From Cantharellus purpuraceus (lineage: Eukaryota > Basidiomycota > Agaricomycetes > Cantharellales > Hydnaceae), in contig JALBUN010000023.1 in assembly GCA_025174535.1 (NCBI GenBank), positions 2,542,001 to 2,606,000 of the forward strand: 64,000 bases of DNA. The letters are read 5' to 3'. The translations under genes and the position numbers were made by a program. The notes below the pieces were generated by a model. That model was not told the DNA's origin, searched no databases, and saw only the letters and a list, made by a program, of their open reading frames with translations. How positions within the stretch are numbered: the first letter of the stretch is position 1; each line of letters opens with the position of its first letter. Below are positions 35,944 to 45,858 of the stretch, piece after piece.

Positions 35944-36717
35944 AAGCCCGCATTTATGGTGTATCTTTTGGTTTCTTCCCCTCCGACGTAGAAGGGTCAT
36001 CTATGTCTACTCACCACACTCATTTCTTGCACGCCTCTGCCCCGATTCCCTGCTACAGTATATCCCATACAACCACGATACGGACGATGACCATGTCGCC
36101 TTGTATTTTTGCTAACATTGCTCGAGCTACTTATTTTAATATTACCAACTGCCATTCGGACATTCCTCCAGCTTGCCCTTATGTGAATAGAGCATCGATT
36201 GTCAAGCAGCGTTGACCAACGTTTGACATTACTTGTAGACTTTCTCTGTGCAGTCTCTGGAAGAACTACTATCGTATTAGGCTGTATACCTGAGCTCACT
36301 CGCCACCGCCGGTTCCTCGGGATCGATTTCGGGATACAAATAGCAGTTCAGAGACGAGTGGAACAAGACCCTTACGCTGCAAGAGTCACAAACGCACTTG
36401 CAGTGTATGCACGGCCGGCGGGAACCACCCCGCGCCGCTCATTGCATTCATATTCCTTGTGCGCATACTAGATCCAAATTAGGCGCAAACGTTGCCTCGA
36501 CGAAGGAACCCATTGCATTGCACACAGGGTCGCCCCAACCGCCAATGTCGCTTCCGCCGCCGTCTTCACAACGAGGTTCGGAAGCAAGTGCGTCGATCGA
36601 TCACGTGACGCCAATTAATCCTGCTACAACATAAATTACAACAAAGGACTGTGTCCGCACAGATACAAAAAAATGGCAATTGTTTGCTGCCAGCAGCCAG
36701 TCGCAGGCGGGGGCCCT
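35944..36717. other. Convergent intergenic region
   Basis: 774 bp between the stops of two converging genes. It contains both 3' UTRs, several short non-coding frames, and a perfect TCACGTGA palindrome at 36601-36608. No gene recognised. Confidence 0.45.
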
Positions 36718-38278
36718 CTATTCCATCGGTTCACCCTCACGCACGCGCGGGACAATGTCCTGCCGATCCTTCTCCACCCCGGAATGCTCGCGCTCTCTGC
36801 GCACCTGCCGCCGCTCATCGACCCCGTCCTGCGAGGGCCGCCGCGGCTTCTGCATGCCCCGATGCTCATGCGGACGTTCACCCTCCGTCTCGGCCGCACT
36901 CCGTCGTCTCGTATGCTGATACACCTGCCCGCCACCACGCCCGCCCTCCCCACCGCTGCCCTCCGGCCCATCGCGCTCCGGCCGCCGCGCATACTCGTAC
37001 GGCGGGTACTCCCTCTCCTGGCCGCGGCTGGACGCAGCATCGGCACGGGCGGGTCCGAGCGAGGGACGGCGCGCGGTGAGGTAGGGTGTCGAGGGTGAAG
37101 CCTGCGCAGAGCCATTGCCATGCGAGGCGTCGTGGCGGCGCGGTGGCGGCCCCGTCGCGTCCCGATATCCATTCGGCTCCCGATCGCGATCCCACTGGCG
37201 ATCCTCAGGAGCCGAAAAGGGATGCGGAAGCGGGTGGGCGTAGCCGTTGTGGGAGGGCGAGGACGTGGCACGCGGGGAGTGCACCTGTGCGTCGGGATGG
37301 GTGCGCATGGGGGGCAGACCGGGGCCATTGAGCTGGGCGCGTTCGTGGTCGCGGTCTCTGCCGTGATGGGCAGGCGGGGTGGGATAGTACGGATAGGCCG
37401 CGTCTGGAACGCGCTCATCACGGTCAAACCGGGGGCTGTGCGTCACGTTGGGGGCGTGACGGACGGCAGGGTGGGCCGGAGGGAGGCCCAGCGGGTTGGG
37501 CGGTGGCGGCAGGGATGCCGGGAGAGGCACACTCCTGCCGTCCTCGCGAGAAGGGCCTGGATGGGGCTGGCCTGTCTGCTGGCGACGCGCCCTGGGGGGC
37601 TGACGGTCGACGTCGAAGGGCATGTGCGGGGGAGGAGGGGGATGGAGACGGCTGGGGGACGGAGGGCGGGCGTGAGAAAAGTGCGCGTCGGGCGGATGAG
37701 CAGCAGGGCCGGGGTACGGCCGCTGAGAAAGGTCCAAAGGATGGCGTTCCTTATCGGCATGGATCGGGGGATGTACCTCAAGGGGAAACACGGGTGGGGG
37801 GAGATCCTGAGGGTCTGGCTGTCGGCGGGCCACGTGTAGCTGGGGGTCAGGAGAATAGAGCGGGTAGGGCGGATACGACGGAGGCTGGGCACTGTCCTGC
37901 TGGCGCTGGGAAGCGGCCTCTGTGGGTGCAGGCATGGCCGAGAGACGTTCATAGAGAATGCTGGATAGGCACATGTGTGCGTGTGTGTGTGAGAATGAAG
38001 CAAGGGGGACGCACGCGCGTTCAATGCGAAGTCGCTTGATGTTCTTTTTTGCCTTGAGCACTTTGATGTGCAGCTTGTCATTGTCCTGGGGACGGGTGAA
38101 TGTGGATCGGGGGGGGGGGTGAGAGGAAGACACGCACGAGTTCAATGTCCTTGACTTTCTGCTTGAGGTCCTTGTACTTTTGGATGTACTTGAGGTCGTC
38201 GGAGGACTGCTTTTGACAGAGGGCAGGGGCCGGGGCGGGGACGGAGGGGGAGGCGTAGGGAGGGAGAGGATGGGCCAT
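36718..38278 (-). CDS. INO80-complex-subunit-like coiled-coil protein (Iec3/INO80F type)
   Basis: The conserved part is N-terminal: QKQSSDDLKYIQKYKDLKQK then KVKDIEL, joined to DNDKLHIKVLKAKKNIKRLR and ERAILYERLS across two introns. This K-Y-x2-L-K ... L-x3-I-x-R-L-x2-ER-x-LYERL pattern is the coiled coil shared by fungal Iec3-like and animal INO80F/TFPT-type subunits of the INO80 chromatin remodeller. The remaining 370 residues are a disordered Pro/His/Arg/Asp-rich tail ending REREHSGVEKDRQDIVPRVR and GEPME. Start chosen at MAHPLPPYASP (38278); an in-frame ATG at 38365 adds 29 residues that do not look conserved. A ten-G run lies in intron 1. The tRNA gene is 170 bp upstream. Confidence 0.65.
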
Positions 38279-38440
38279 GAGATGATGGAGAGTGGCAAGA
38301 GCAAGTGCCACATCGAAGGGCCCATTTCCCTGAACGCGCTTCTCTCGCTTGTGTCCCAGGATCATGCTGACATAACCTGTTCCATTCGTTGCCTTTTCCG
38401 GCCACCCTCCTGCCTTTTTCGGACACCGCACCCACCCACG

Positions 38441-38445
38441 AAAAA
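38441..38445 (-). terminator. RNA polymerase III T-run terminator
   Basis: Five T on the minus strand, six bases past the tRNA 3' end, the usual Pol III stop signal. Confidence 0.7.
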
Positions 38446-38450
38446 TAACA

Positions 38451-38541
38451 CGACAACAGCAGGATTCGAACCTGCGCCCTCAAAGAGGATCAGATGTCTC
38501 TCCGTTCGAATCTGACACCTTAACCACTCGGTCATGTTGCC
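38451..38541 (-). tRNA. tRNA-Ser(CGA) with a 9-nt intron
   Basis: On the minus strand the acceptor stem GGCAACA pairs with TGTTGTC and is followed by discriminator G. The D arm is ACCGAGTGGTTAAGGT. The anticodon stem TCAGA pairs with TCTGA; the 16 nt between them fit a 7-nt loop with anticodon CGA plus a 9-nt intron after position 37. The long variable arm TCCTCTTTGAGGGC is a serine-type feature. The T arm GCAGG-TTCGAAT-CCTGC contains a perfect B box GGTTCGAATCC, and the A box TGACCGAGTGG is near consensus. Yeast tRNA-Ser(CGA) also has an intron. Confidence 0.93.
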
Positions 38542-38737
38542 TCCCCTCCCCGCCCCGCTCCTCCCCCTCATCCCCGCTGTCCTCCTCCCCGTCCTCCTCT
38601 GTCGTCTCTCTCGGGCTGTCCCCGCACACCCTCTCAGCCCTCTGCTCCATCTCATCACCCCCCGTGCCTCCGTCTGGCCCCGCCACTACCTCTCCCCCCT
38701 CTGGCACCGCAACACCCTCCAGCTCCCACTACAGCTC

Positions 38738-39754
38738 ATGATCCAAGACATCCTTGCCGGCGAAATAGAGCTGCGTTCCCCCAACGATACCCTGCAACGC
38801 ATGATCTCTGCCAACGGCCAATTGCACATCGAAGCGTGGCACGTCTCCCTGTCCTATGGCACACTATGGCCCGTAATGGCTTACCGGTCGTGCTTATGGT
38901 CCATCTTCCCAGGACCATATCTGGTCAGTTGCCCGATTCACCTATATTTTCAAATACTTGGCTCATACATTCTATACCGCGCTTCCCAGCCGCTTCGTCT
39001 CGTGCCTATTCCCAATCTTGCCGACAGTCAGGGACCCGCTGCCCCTTCCAAGTCTAAATTAGTCACGCCCTCTTCGCGACCTGCCGCGGCGACCCTGAAA
39101 CACACGCCCAATCTGTCCTGCCACAACAGCATTGGTGATGATACTCCATCCATCACTGACACGGTCGCCGTCCTCCCTGCGCTTCTCCCCACATTTGCGC
39201 CACACATTCTGCGCAGGCTGGCTGTCGCCACTACGCTAGACTCCACCCCCCGCCCACACCTCGACACTGCTCTGCTCGCGCTTCAGTCTTCTATACCTGC
39301 CGGCCGTCTCGCTCTGCTAGAGTTCTCGTCTTCCTCTGTCACCTCTGTATGCAGCACCGCCTGGCTTCTTTCGGTCCTCCCATTCATCCACCCCACCGTG
39401 CACCGCCCGAAATCGATCTCCCAAAGACCCACGGGTGTTCCTCCCTTGCCCAACGCACTGCCCAGTGTCATCACGCTCCTCGAATCTGGCACGCACCCGT
39501 GCACGGTGCTTTCCGTCCAAAACGTCTCTGCGCTGCACGCTCAGTTGCTGAATGATTATGCTTGCATGCTTGAAGAGCGTGCCGGTAGAGACCGTTTTCT
39601 TGCGGGATGGCGCGACCTGGATCGTGATATGGCGCTGCGTGCTTGGCGGGGGGAGGTGTTTTGGGCCAGGTGGGAGGCGGCGTGTTATGCCTGTGGGAAC
39701 ATGACGAGGTGGGTCATATGCATGAAAAAGCCTCCGGACGGTGATGCCAGATAA
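38738..39754 (+). CDS. Unrecognised protein
   Basis: A long frame without a family I know. It could start at 38534, but that ATG lies inside the 5' end of the opposite-strand tRNA and is followed by 68 Leu/Pro-rich codons from CT-rich DNA; the in-frame ATG at 38738 (MIQDILAGEIELRSPNDTLQ) is the safer start, giving up to 338 aa. An optional intron (GTCAGT donor near 38923, CCAG acceptor near 38990) removes a hydrophobic stretch. The C-terminal part (LNDYACMLEERAGRDRFLAG, then WRGEVFWARWEAACYACGNM) looks like a helical domain. No signal peptide or motif supports a function. Confidence 0.5.
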   Translation: MIQDILAGEIELRSPNDTLQRMISANGQLHIEAWHVSLSYGTLWPVMAYRSCLWSIFPGPYLVSCPIHLYFQILGSYILYRASQPLRLVPIPNLADSQGPAAPSKSKLVTPSSRPAAATLKHTPNLSCHNSIGDDTPSITDTVAVLPALLPTFAPHILRRLAVATTLDSTPRPHLDTALLALQSSIPAGRLALLEFSSSSVTSVCSTAWLLSVLPFIHPTVHRPKSISQRPTGVPPLPNALPSVITLLESGTHPCTVLSVQNVSALHAQLLNDYACMLEERAGRDRFLAGWRDLDRDMALRAWRGEVFWARWEAACYACGNMTRWVICMKKPPDGDAR

Positions 39755-40652
39755 AGGCACGGCGAGTGAGAGATTTACCCGGACTTACGGTCTATGCTTT
39801 TTGGGGCACGTGAGTTTGCAATCGGTCATCACAATTGAGAAGGAATGGAGGACCAGTGCTGTAGAGTATGCAATTCATGTCCAAAGTTTCTACGTATTCG
39901 CAAAAGAGGGCACTTGATAATAGGCTTGTGCATGAAGCATCCTGTGCGTAGCTGCAGTCAATTAATGAAAGGGCCATCGACTAGTAATTCCAACTCAGTT
40001 AGTCCGCGCTGTTCAGAGAAACGATACTCGACTGACACTCTAACCAGTGCTTCATACAGTGTGTGGTGGAGACAAAATAATACCAGTCTTTTGCACGCAA
40101 TCAATCATATATTCTCCAGCTCCTGCCAAGTCGCCTCTGTCCTTGCCCTACGCTCTCGCGACACCTCGCGATTATGCGCTGCCCGGGCCAGTCGCTGCCG
40201 CGACGACAAATCATAAGGTCACGCTGTAAGGGAATCAAAGAAAACGGCAGCGCACCTCTTTACGAAGACACATGTTCAGCTCTTGTTTCACCTGATTACA
40301 CGCACCCGTAAATCGCGCGCCCCACCATTCCGCGTGACATTCCTCGAGTGCTGCTATAAACTCTTTGCACACTGTTCCGAGCTGGTTATCTTCGTATGGT
40401 GAGCAAGAGACGCGACGTGCCTATGCGCTTGTCGGTCAACTGTGGATGCATTCGGAGCCGTATTCGGACGCCGCGGGCGCCTGTGAAATATTTCGCTGCA
40501 CGGTGGTTTGAACTGCAGGGCCTGACTGACTACCGCAGGGAATTCATCGCCATAGAACTCTACCGCCCCCACCTGCAATCTGTCAATAAGGTTGGAACGT
40601 CACCCATTAGGCTTTTACTGATATATAGCGCTGCGCTTTTGTGAACGCGACT
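39755..40652. other. Intergenic region upstream of TRF4-like gene
   Basis: 898 bp with short frames on both strands (the longest plausible ones at 40396-40644 plus and 39845-40216 plus). None shows a known motif or consistent codon use. It probably holds the TRF4 promoter; a small gene cannot be ruled out. Confidence 0.4.
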
Positions 40653-43325
40653 ATGACTCTGGACACTGGCCCCGAAGAGCCCAGCCGCAAGCGCAAGGTA
40701 CGACGCAAACCCCGGCCGAAAGCAAAACGTCCCGGAAAAGCCTCGGGTGGTGAGCCGTCGTCGTCGACGCCCATGTTGGATTCTCGCAATGCCTCGACGT
40801 ATCCCGCTGGCAGCACTGTGACGGCAGCAGCAGGGGCGGCGGCGGCAGCGTCGTCGTCGTCGCACGACCGTGCGCATGAGCGCAACGGTGGTGGGGGCCG
40901 TTCGTCCAAGTCGTCAAAGGCCCCCGCTGCAAAGTCGTCCAAGTCGTCAAAGGCCCCCGCTGCAAAGTCGTCCAAGTCGTCAAAGACCCCCGCTGCAAAG
41001 CCGTCCAAGTCGTCAAAGGCCCCTGCTACAAAGTCATCCCGTCCGTCTTCGTCTCATGCCTCTCCGCGTCCCGGGCACGTCTACCGCCCGACGACGGCGG
41101 ACGCGCCGCCTTGGCCAGGTGGGTCGGCGGGTCGAGGGCCGCATGCCGTGTCGGGGGGATTCAAGACTGGCGAGGACTTCATCCCGTTCGACTTCTCAGA
41201 CGATGAGGAGGAGGGGGGGAAGGATGTGCCTTCCGTCGTGTCTCCTGGCAAGGGCAAGGGCAAGGGCAAAGGCCGAGACATCGCTGATCGAGACGCTCGT
41301 GGTGGTGGTGGTGGTGGTGGTGGTAAACAGAACGGCGTGAAGCGTTCGGCTGAGGTGATGGAGGACGCAGATGGGTATGCGAATAAGAAGCAGAGGACGG
41401 ATGCAGCGTCGCGGCTCACGCCTTGGATTGACTCTGTAAATTGGGACCACTGTCGTAACCTCGCTGAAATGTGCGTGTATTGATATGATGTCTGCGTGTG
41501 CTGAGTACATGTCTTGTCCAGGTTGCACCATGAAGTAAAGGCTTTTGTGGATTATATCTCTCCAACGCCCGAGGAGCATGAGGTCCGGAGTATGGTTATC
41601 ATAATGATCACCCGCGCCGTTCAACACAGCTGGCCTGATGCCCGCATATCCCCCTTCGGAAGCTACGAGACAAAGTTATACCTCCCCCTCGGGTATGTCC
41701 TTACCACTTTGCACAGCTATTGCAGATTAATACGCTACGCAGCGATATTGATCTGGTCGTGGAATCACGCGCAATGGAGAGTCTTGACAAGCGGAAAATA
41801 CTCTATGGTTTAGCCCAAGTCCTCCGAAGAATGAATGTCACAGAGAATGTGCAAGTCATCGCTAAAGCCAAGGTACCTATCATCAAGTTCGTCACCAGTT
41901 ATGGTGAGTCTCATTTTCACCTGCGTACCGAGCGTAGGCCATTTACTCCTGCTGAGCATAGGTCGATTTGCGGTGGACATTAGCTTGAATCAGTCAAATG
42001 GGTTAACGGCGGGACGTATCGTGAATAAATTGCTGAGACAGCTTCCTGCGTTGCAGTCGTTGGTTATGGTTGTCAAACAGTTCCTCAATCAGCGCAGCTT
42101 GAATGAAGTTTACACGGGCGGGTTAGGTAGCTATGCTATTGTTTGCATGGCCGTTAGCTTTCTACAGGTACGTGGTTTATGCGTTTTGATAGTATTTCTC
42201 ATTTCTTGCGTATTGTGCCATTATCTGCTATCTGTGTCACTTCTATAAAACTCAGCTAATCACTCCTCTCCCTCAGATGCATCCGAAGATCAGAGCAGGC
42301 GAGATTAACCCTTCCGACAACCTGGGTGTACTTGTGATCGAGTTCTTCGAGCTGTATGGACACTACTTCAATTACGACAGCACCGGCATATCACTGCGAG
42401 ATGGTGGGACGTACTTCAACAAAACTGCGAGAGGGTGGAATGACTTTCGACATCCGTCCTTATTGTCAATCGAGGATCCGATTGATACCTGTACGTGATA
42501 TCGCGAAATTGTTCAACTGTCAGACTGATTTGGTTTTAGCGAACGACATTTCGAAGAACTCGTTTAATATTCCCCGCATTCGTAAGACGATGGCAGGCGC
42601 CTATGAGGTCCTTACAGCCGCAGCGCTGACGCGCAATCGGATTTTGATGTCCAAGGCTCGGGGCGAGTACACGAGCCTACGTGGTTCACATTCTAGGGAT
42701 GATGATCAAAGTATATTGGGCAGTGTTATGGGCGTCACACAAGAGGTGATGAATCTCGGAAGATTCCGTATTTCGCCTTTACTCATATTCTTTCCAGACA
42801 CTCAATCATCGCCTTCTGGTGAAGCAGTTGTATGAACAAAGTACTTTGCAGGATTTCCTGGGGCTTCCACGGTATCGGCCACCCGAACCGGCTGCTTCCA
42901 CTGCTCCGCAAGGCCTCTCAGGAGCCAATAAAGCCTCCTTTCAGGTCCGATCGCGACAGGCAGTCGAGAGGGCCTGGGGTGAGGCGGATATGGACCTTGG
43001 AAACTCGGATAGAGACTTGATGCCTTCCCGCCTTGCTTCCCCTGATGGGGAAGAGGAAAGTCGGTATTCCGCTAGATATCCAAGAAAACGACGACGAGTA
43101 GATTCTCCAAAATTCAGCGGCGCGCGACCGGATACCATCTTTGTAGAAGCGAGTGAGGAGGATGAGGTGATTGCTCCTCAGGCTGCCCCATCTACCTCGA
43201 GGGGTTATAGAGAAGGGATGGCACAGCTTCGTGATGCGCCCCCGGATGATGGCAGGGTGGAGGCGCGACGGGCGTATTGGGCATCTAAGGGGATGTCTGG
43301 CGGCGGATTAGAAGAGAGTGATTGA
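40653..43325 (+). CDS. TRF4: Non-canonical poly(A) polymerase, Trf4/Cid14 (TRAMP)
   Basis: Nuclear nucleotidyltransferase that adds short A tails to aberrant RNAs for the exosome, as part of TRAMP. The first 260 residues are disordered: a basic segment, four 11-residue SSKSSKAPAAK repeats, an acidic DFSDDEEEGG patch and Gly/Lys-Gly runs. The catalytic core begins LTPWIDSVNWD; after introns come ISPFGSYETKLYLPLG and DIDLVVE, placing the Pol-beta-type GS and D-x-D residues, then VPIIKFV and FAVDISLNQSNGLTAG. The PAP-associated domain has NLGVLVIEFFELYGHYFNYD and DPIDT. The basic/acidic tail ends GLEESD. About 700 aa, eight or so introns, intact catalytic residues. Start at ATG 40653. Confidence 0.92.
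40902..41033 (+). repeat. 33-bp tandem repeat, four copies
   Basis: Copies begin at 40902, 40935, 40968 and 41001 and encode SSKSSKAPAAK with minor changes (T for A, P for S, T for A). The first copies are nearly identical at DNA level, implying recent expansion. It lies in the disordered N-terminus of the TRF4-like protein. Confidence 0.9.
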
Positions 43326-43575
43326 ATAAGGCATGGTCACACTTGTATAAATATACACGTGGCATGGTTTCCCTAGAAGCGAGAATTTGTGATCAAGTAT
43401 TCAGCCGGAAATAACGGGAGAATTACACCGTTCGGGCGCCTGTTTAAATGACGGGAAACTCTCTCACTTGAAGGGCGCCATGATGTCTTGATTCTTTCTA
43501 CTGCTTTTTCGCTCATCCTTTATACATCCATCTCCAAACTTAATTGTTTCCTTTGCCACCGACATTTCTCGAGCA
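43326..43575. promoter_or_regulatory. Spacer TRF4 / Aim21-like gene
   Basis: 250 bp with the TRF4 3' UTR and the next promoter. No gene seen. Confidence 0.4.
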
Positions 43576-45643
43576 ATGTAAGAGTCCATGACATTCGTCA
43601 TCGTGTTCATGTTTCAAGTTTTTAGATCTAATCTGTGGCGCTCGAACTTGCAGGTCGGTGACGGGGCCTTCTACTTTGAAAGAGCGGATTGCGGCGCTGC
43701 AGCAGCGGGGAACGTCACCACAACCAACATCACCACCGCGGTCGCAGACGCCCACTGGCTCGGTGAAAACCACAGGAGGACTACGTGACAAGATTGCTCG
43801 ATTTGAGAAGAAGGGCGGGACCCCGATTCCTCGAGGTAGGGTGTTTTAGTTTGGCTAAGTGTTATGGTATAATAAGACGTTGGAATAGGAAGTTTTGGTT
43901 TGGGGGCGCCGCCCCAGCAGACTGGCAAACGGAATAATGAGTTATGGGGCAACCGAATACCATCTGCCAGGCGTACGCCCTCTGATAATAACACCGGTTC
44001 GTTAAGTCGGTCTGCGACACTTTCGGCCAATTTTCCGGGAAGAACACGACGTGTTTCGACCTCAGATGTTCAGCTCGGCGGATTACAATCTATGCGTAAA
44101 GATATGGAAGCCTTGTCAGCAGGGCAGGTCATGGTGTACGAGGAGGGAAGATCTAAGGATTCGGAAATGATTAGTTCTTTGGACATTGCTACCCGCACGC
44201 CGACCTCGCCGTCTTTCGGTGGTCGCTCATTTACCCAGCCGGTAAATCAATCTTCATGTCCGCCAGAAGAGTCTACAGTTATATCGCGAAAACGAGATCA
44301 CACCGTTTCTGGCATAGAGGCTCCCCGTGAGGTGCCTAGTGCACTCAATTCTCCTGCGCCGATAGCCGATCTTGATAAGCCGGGTACCCCGCAAACTGCA
44401 CCAGGCCGTTCGGAGACCATTGTTCCTGCTAATGATGCAGCTGGGGATTCATATCTCACGGACGCTCCGCTCAGGGCTCCTGAGAATATACAAATACCTA
44501 CTATCATCGAAGAACAATCACCCCCATCTTCTGTTGATACCAGCCAGCTCGAAATCCCCCTGCCTTTGGACGTCCGGCCAGCAGAAATGGCTCTTGTTCA
44601 AGAGGATGTTACTTTGGAGCTTCCGGAACCCACCATAATTACTGGTGAGGCTCCGCTAACCGAGACAGAGTATAGCCCACCCGTACCTTGTGACGGACTT
44701 GCTGCATCCAGCTCCTCCTTCGATTCGCTGAACACTGTTGATACTGCGCGGATGGAAGTACCACAACACGATGACAAGCCGTCTGGAAACCCACTCGCTT
44801 TGGAGGATGATGTCACCGCCTTGGCCGAAACCAATTCGCCTAGCCAAGTCCTTTCGTCTTCAATCTCTAAATTACAGGAAGAACATTCGCCACCGTCAAC
44901 CCCGCCGCCATTGGCATATGATTCTTCCTCTATCCCTTCGAGCAAGGTTGATGCGTCGGCAGACGTCGCATCAGGCTCTCATCCCACCACTGTACATCCA
45001 GACCATCCCCAACAAAGTGCTACTCCCGCGTTTGTTTCTATTGACTCATCAACGACGCTGAATTCGTTTTCCAACTTACCAGGTCTGTTTTTACGTTTAT
45101 TATGATAACTCGCCTTCTGAACTTGCGCTGATAATGAACTTACTTCGCTTCACACTAGTAGAGCCACATAATCTGACTGTTGCTGAGCCTGGATCGTACA
45201 CTCTCACCAGTTCTTCTGAACGTCCTCTCTCGACGGTGTCTACCTCTGTGTCCGAGACATCTTCCGACTCACAACCACATGTATCACCTATCTTGGATGC
45301 GTTCCCGGCCGTGCCCAGATATCTTCCATCGACGTCCGTACTGCCTCGAGCGCACACTGTCCATAGCCACCGTGCTGCAGCTGATCGTAGCAGCACAAGT
45401 AGTATCAAATCAACACCTTCTCTTTCGTTCTCATCTACATCTTCATCATCCACATGCTCCCCAACAGCTACTTCCAGTGTCTCTTCACAGCCCCTACCGG
45501 ACACCCGCCGTCCAGCAGTGGCCGTCCAGCGCTCCAAGTCGCAAAGCAGGCCTATTTCGTCTGTCCCAGCTTGGTATGACGATGACTCAGACGACGGGGA
45601 GGCCGGTTGGGCAAATGTGGTGGTGACAAGACGCTATTACTAG
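43576..45643 (+). CDS. Ser/Pro-rich protein with Aim21-like N-terminal motifs
   Basis: Mostly disordered protein of about 600 residues. The recognisable part is N-terminal: GPSTLKERIAALQQRG, LRDKIARFEKKGGTP and, after an intron, SFGLGAPP. This reminds me of the fungal Aim21-like actin-regulatory proteins, but I am not certain. The only clean start is an ATG assembled across an intron: AT at 43576-43577, donor GTAAGA at 43578, acceptor CAG ending 43653, then G-TCG-GTG-ACG, reading MSVTGPSTLKERI. The long middle has many acidic/Pro segments; after another intron near 45085-45160 the Ser-rich C-terminus ends in acidic DDDSDDGEAGWANVVVTRRYY (last residues RRYY). Confidence 0.72.
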
Positions 45644-45858
45644 GCTTGTCACTGCAAGACTCCCTCATTCTCATTCTCTTTTCAACTTTATGTCGTACCT
45701 CTCATCGCACATCCATCGCACCAGAAATGCATTCCTCATTCCTGTCATCGTAACAGTGTTACAAAATAACACATTAGCAGACTATTTTACTGGTGGCAGT
45801 TGATTGAAGGGAATGAACAACACGAGCGAGAGAGAGTCTTGATGCGGAGCAGCAAAGC
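45644..45858. other. Convergent spacer
   Basis: 215 bp between the 3' ends of the Aim21-like gene and HOP1. No feature recognised. Confidence 0.4.

Noticed and set aside
36651..38039. Long plus-strand frames opposite the INO80-subunit-like gene
   Set aside because: They mirror the Pro/Arg-rich exon on the minus strand and lack any conserved motif; the minus strand has the recognisable coiled coil.
38281..38365. Upstream ATG of the INO80-subunit-like gene
   Set aside because: The extra 29 residues do not look conserved and the ATG at 38278 gives a typical start; kept only as an alternative.
41303..41327. GGT repeat as a regulatory microsatellite
   Set aside because: It encodes a Gly run inside the disordered TRF4 N-terminus; no sign of another role.
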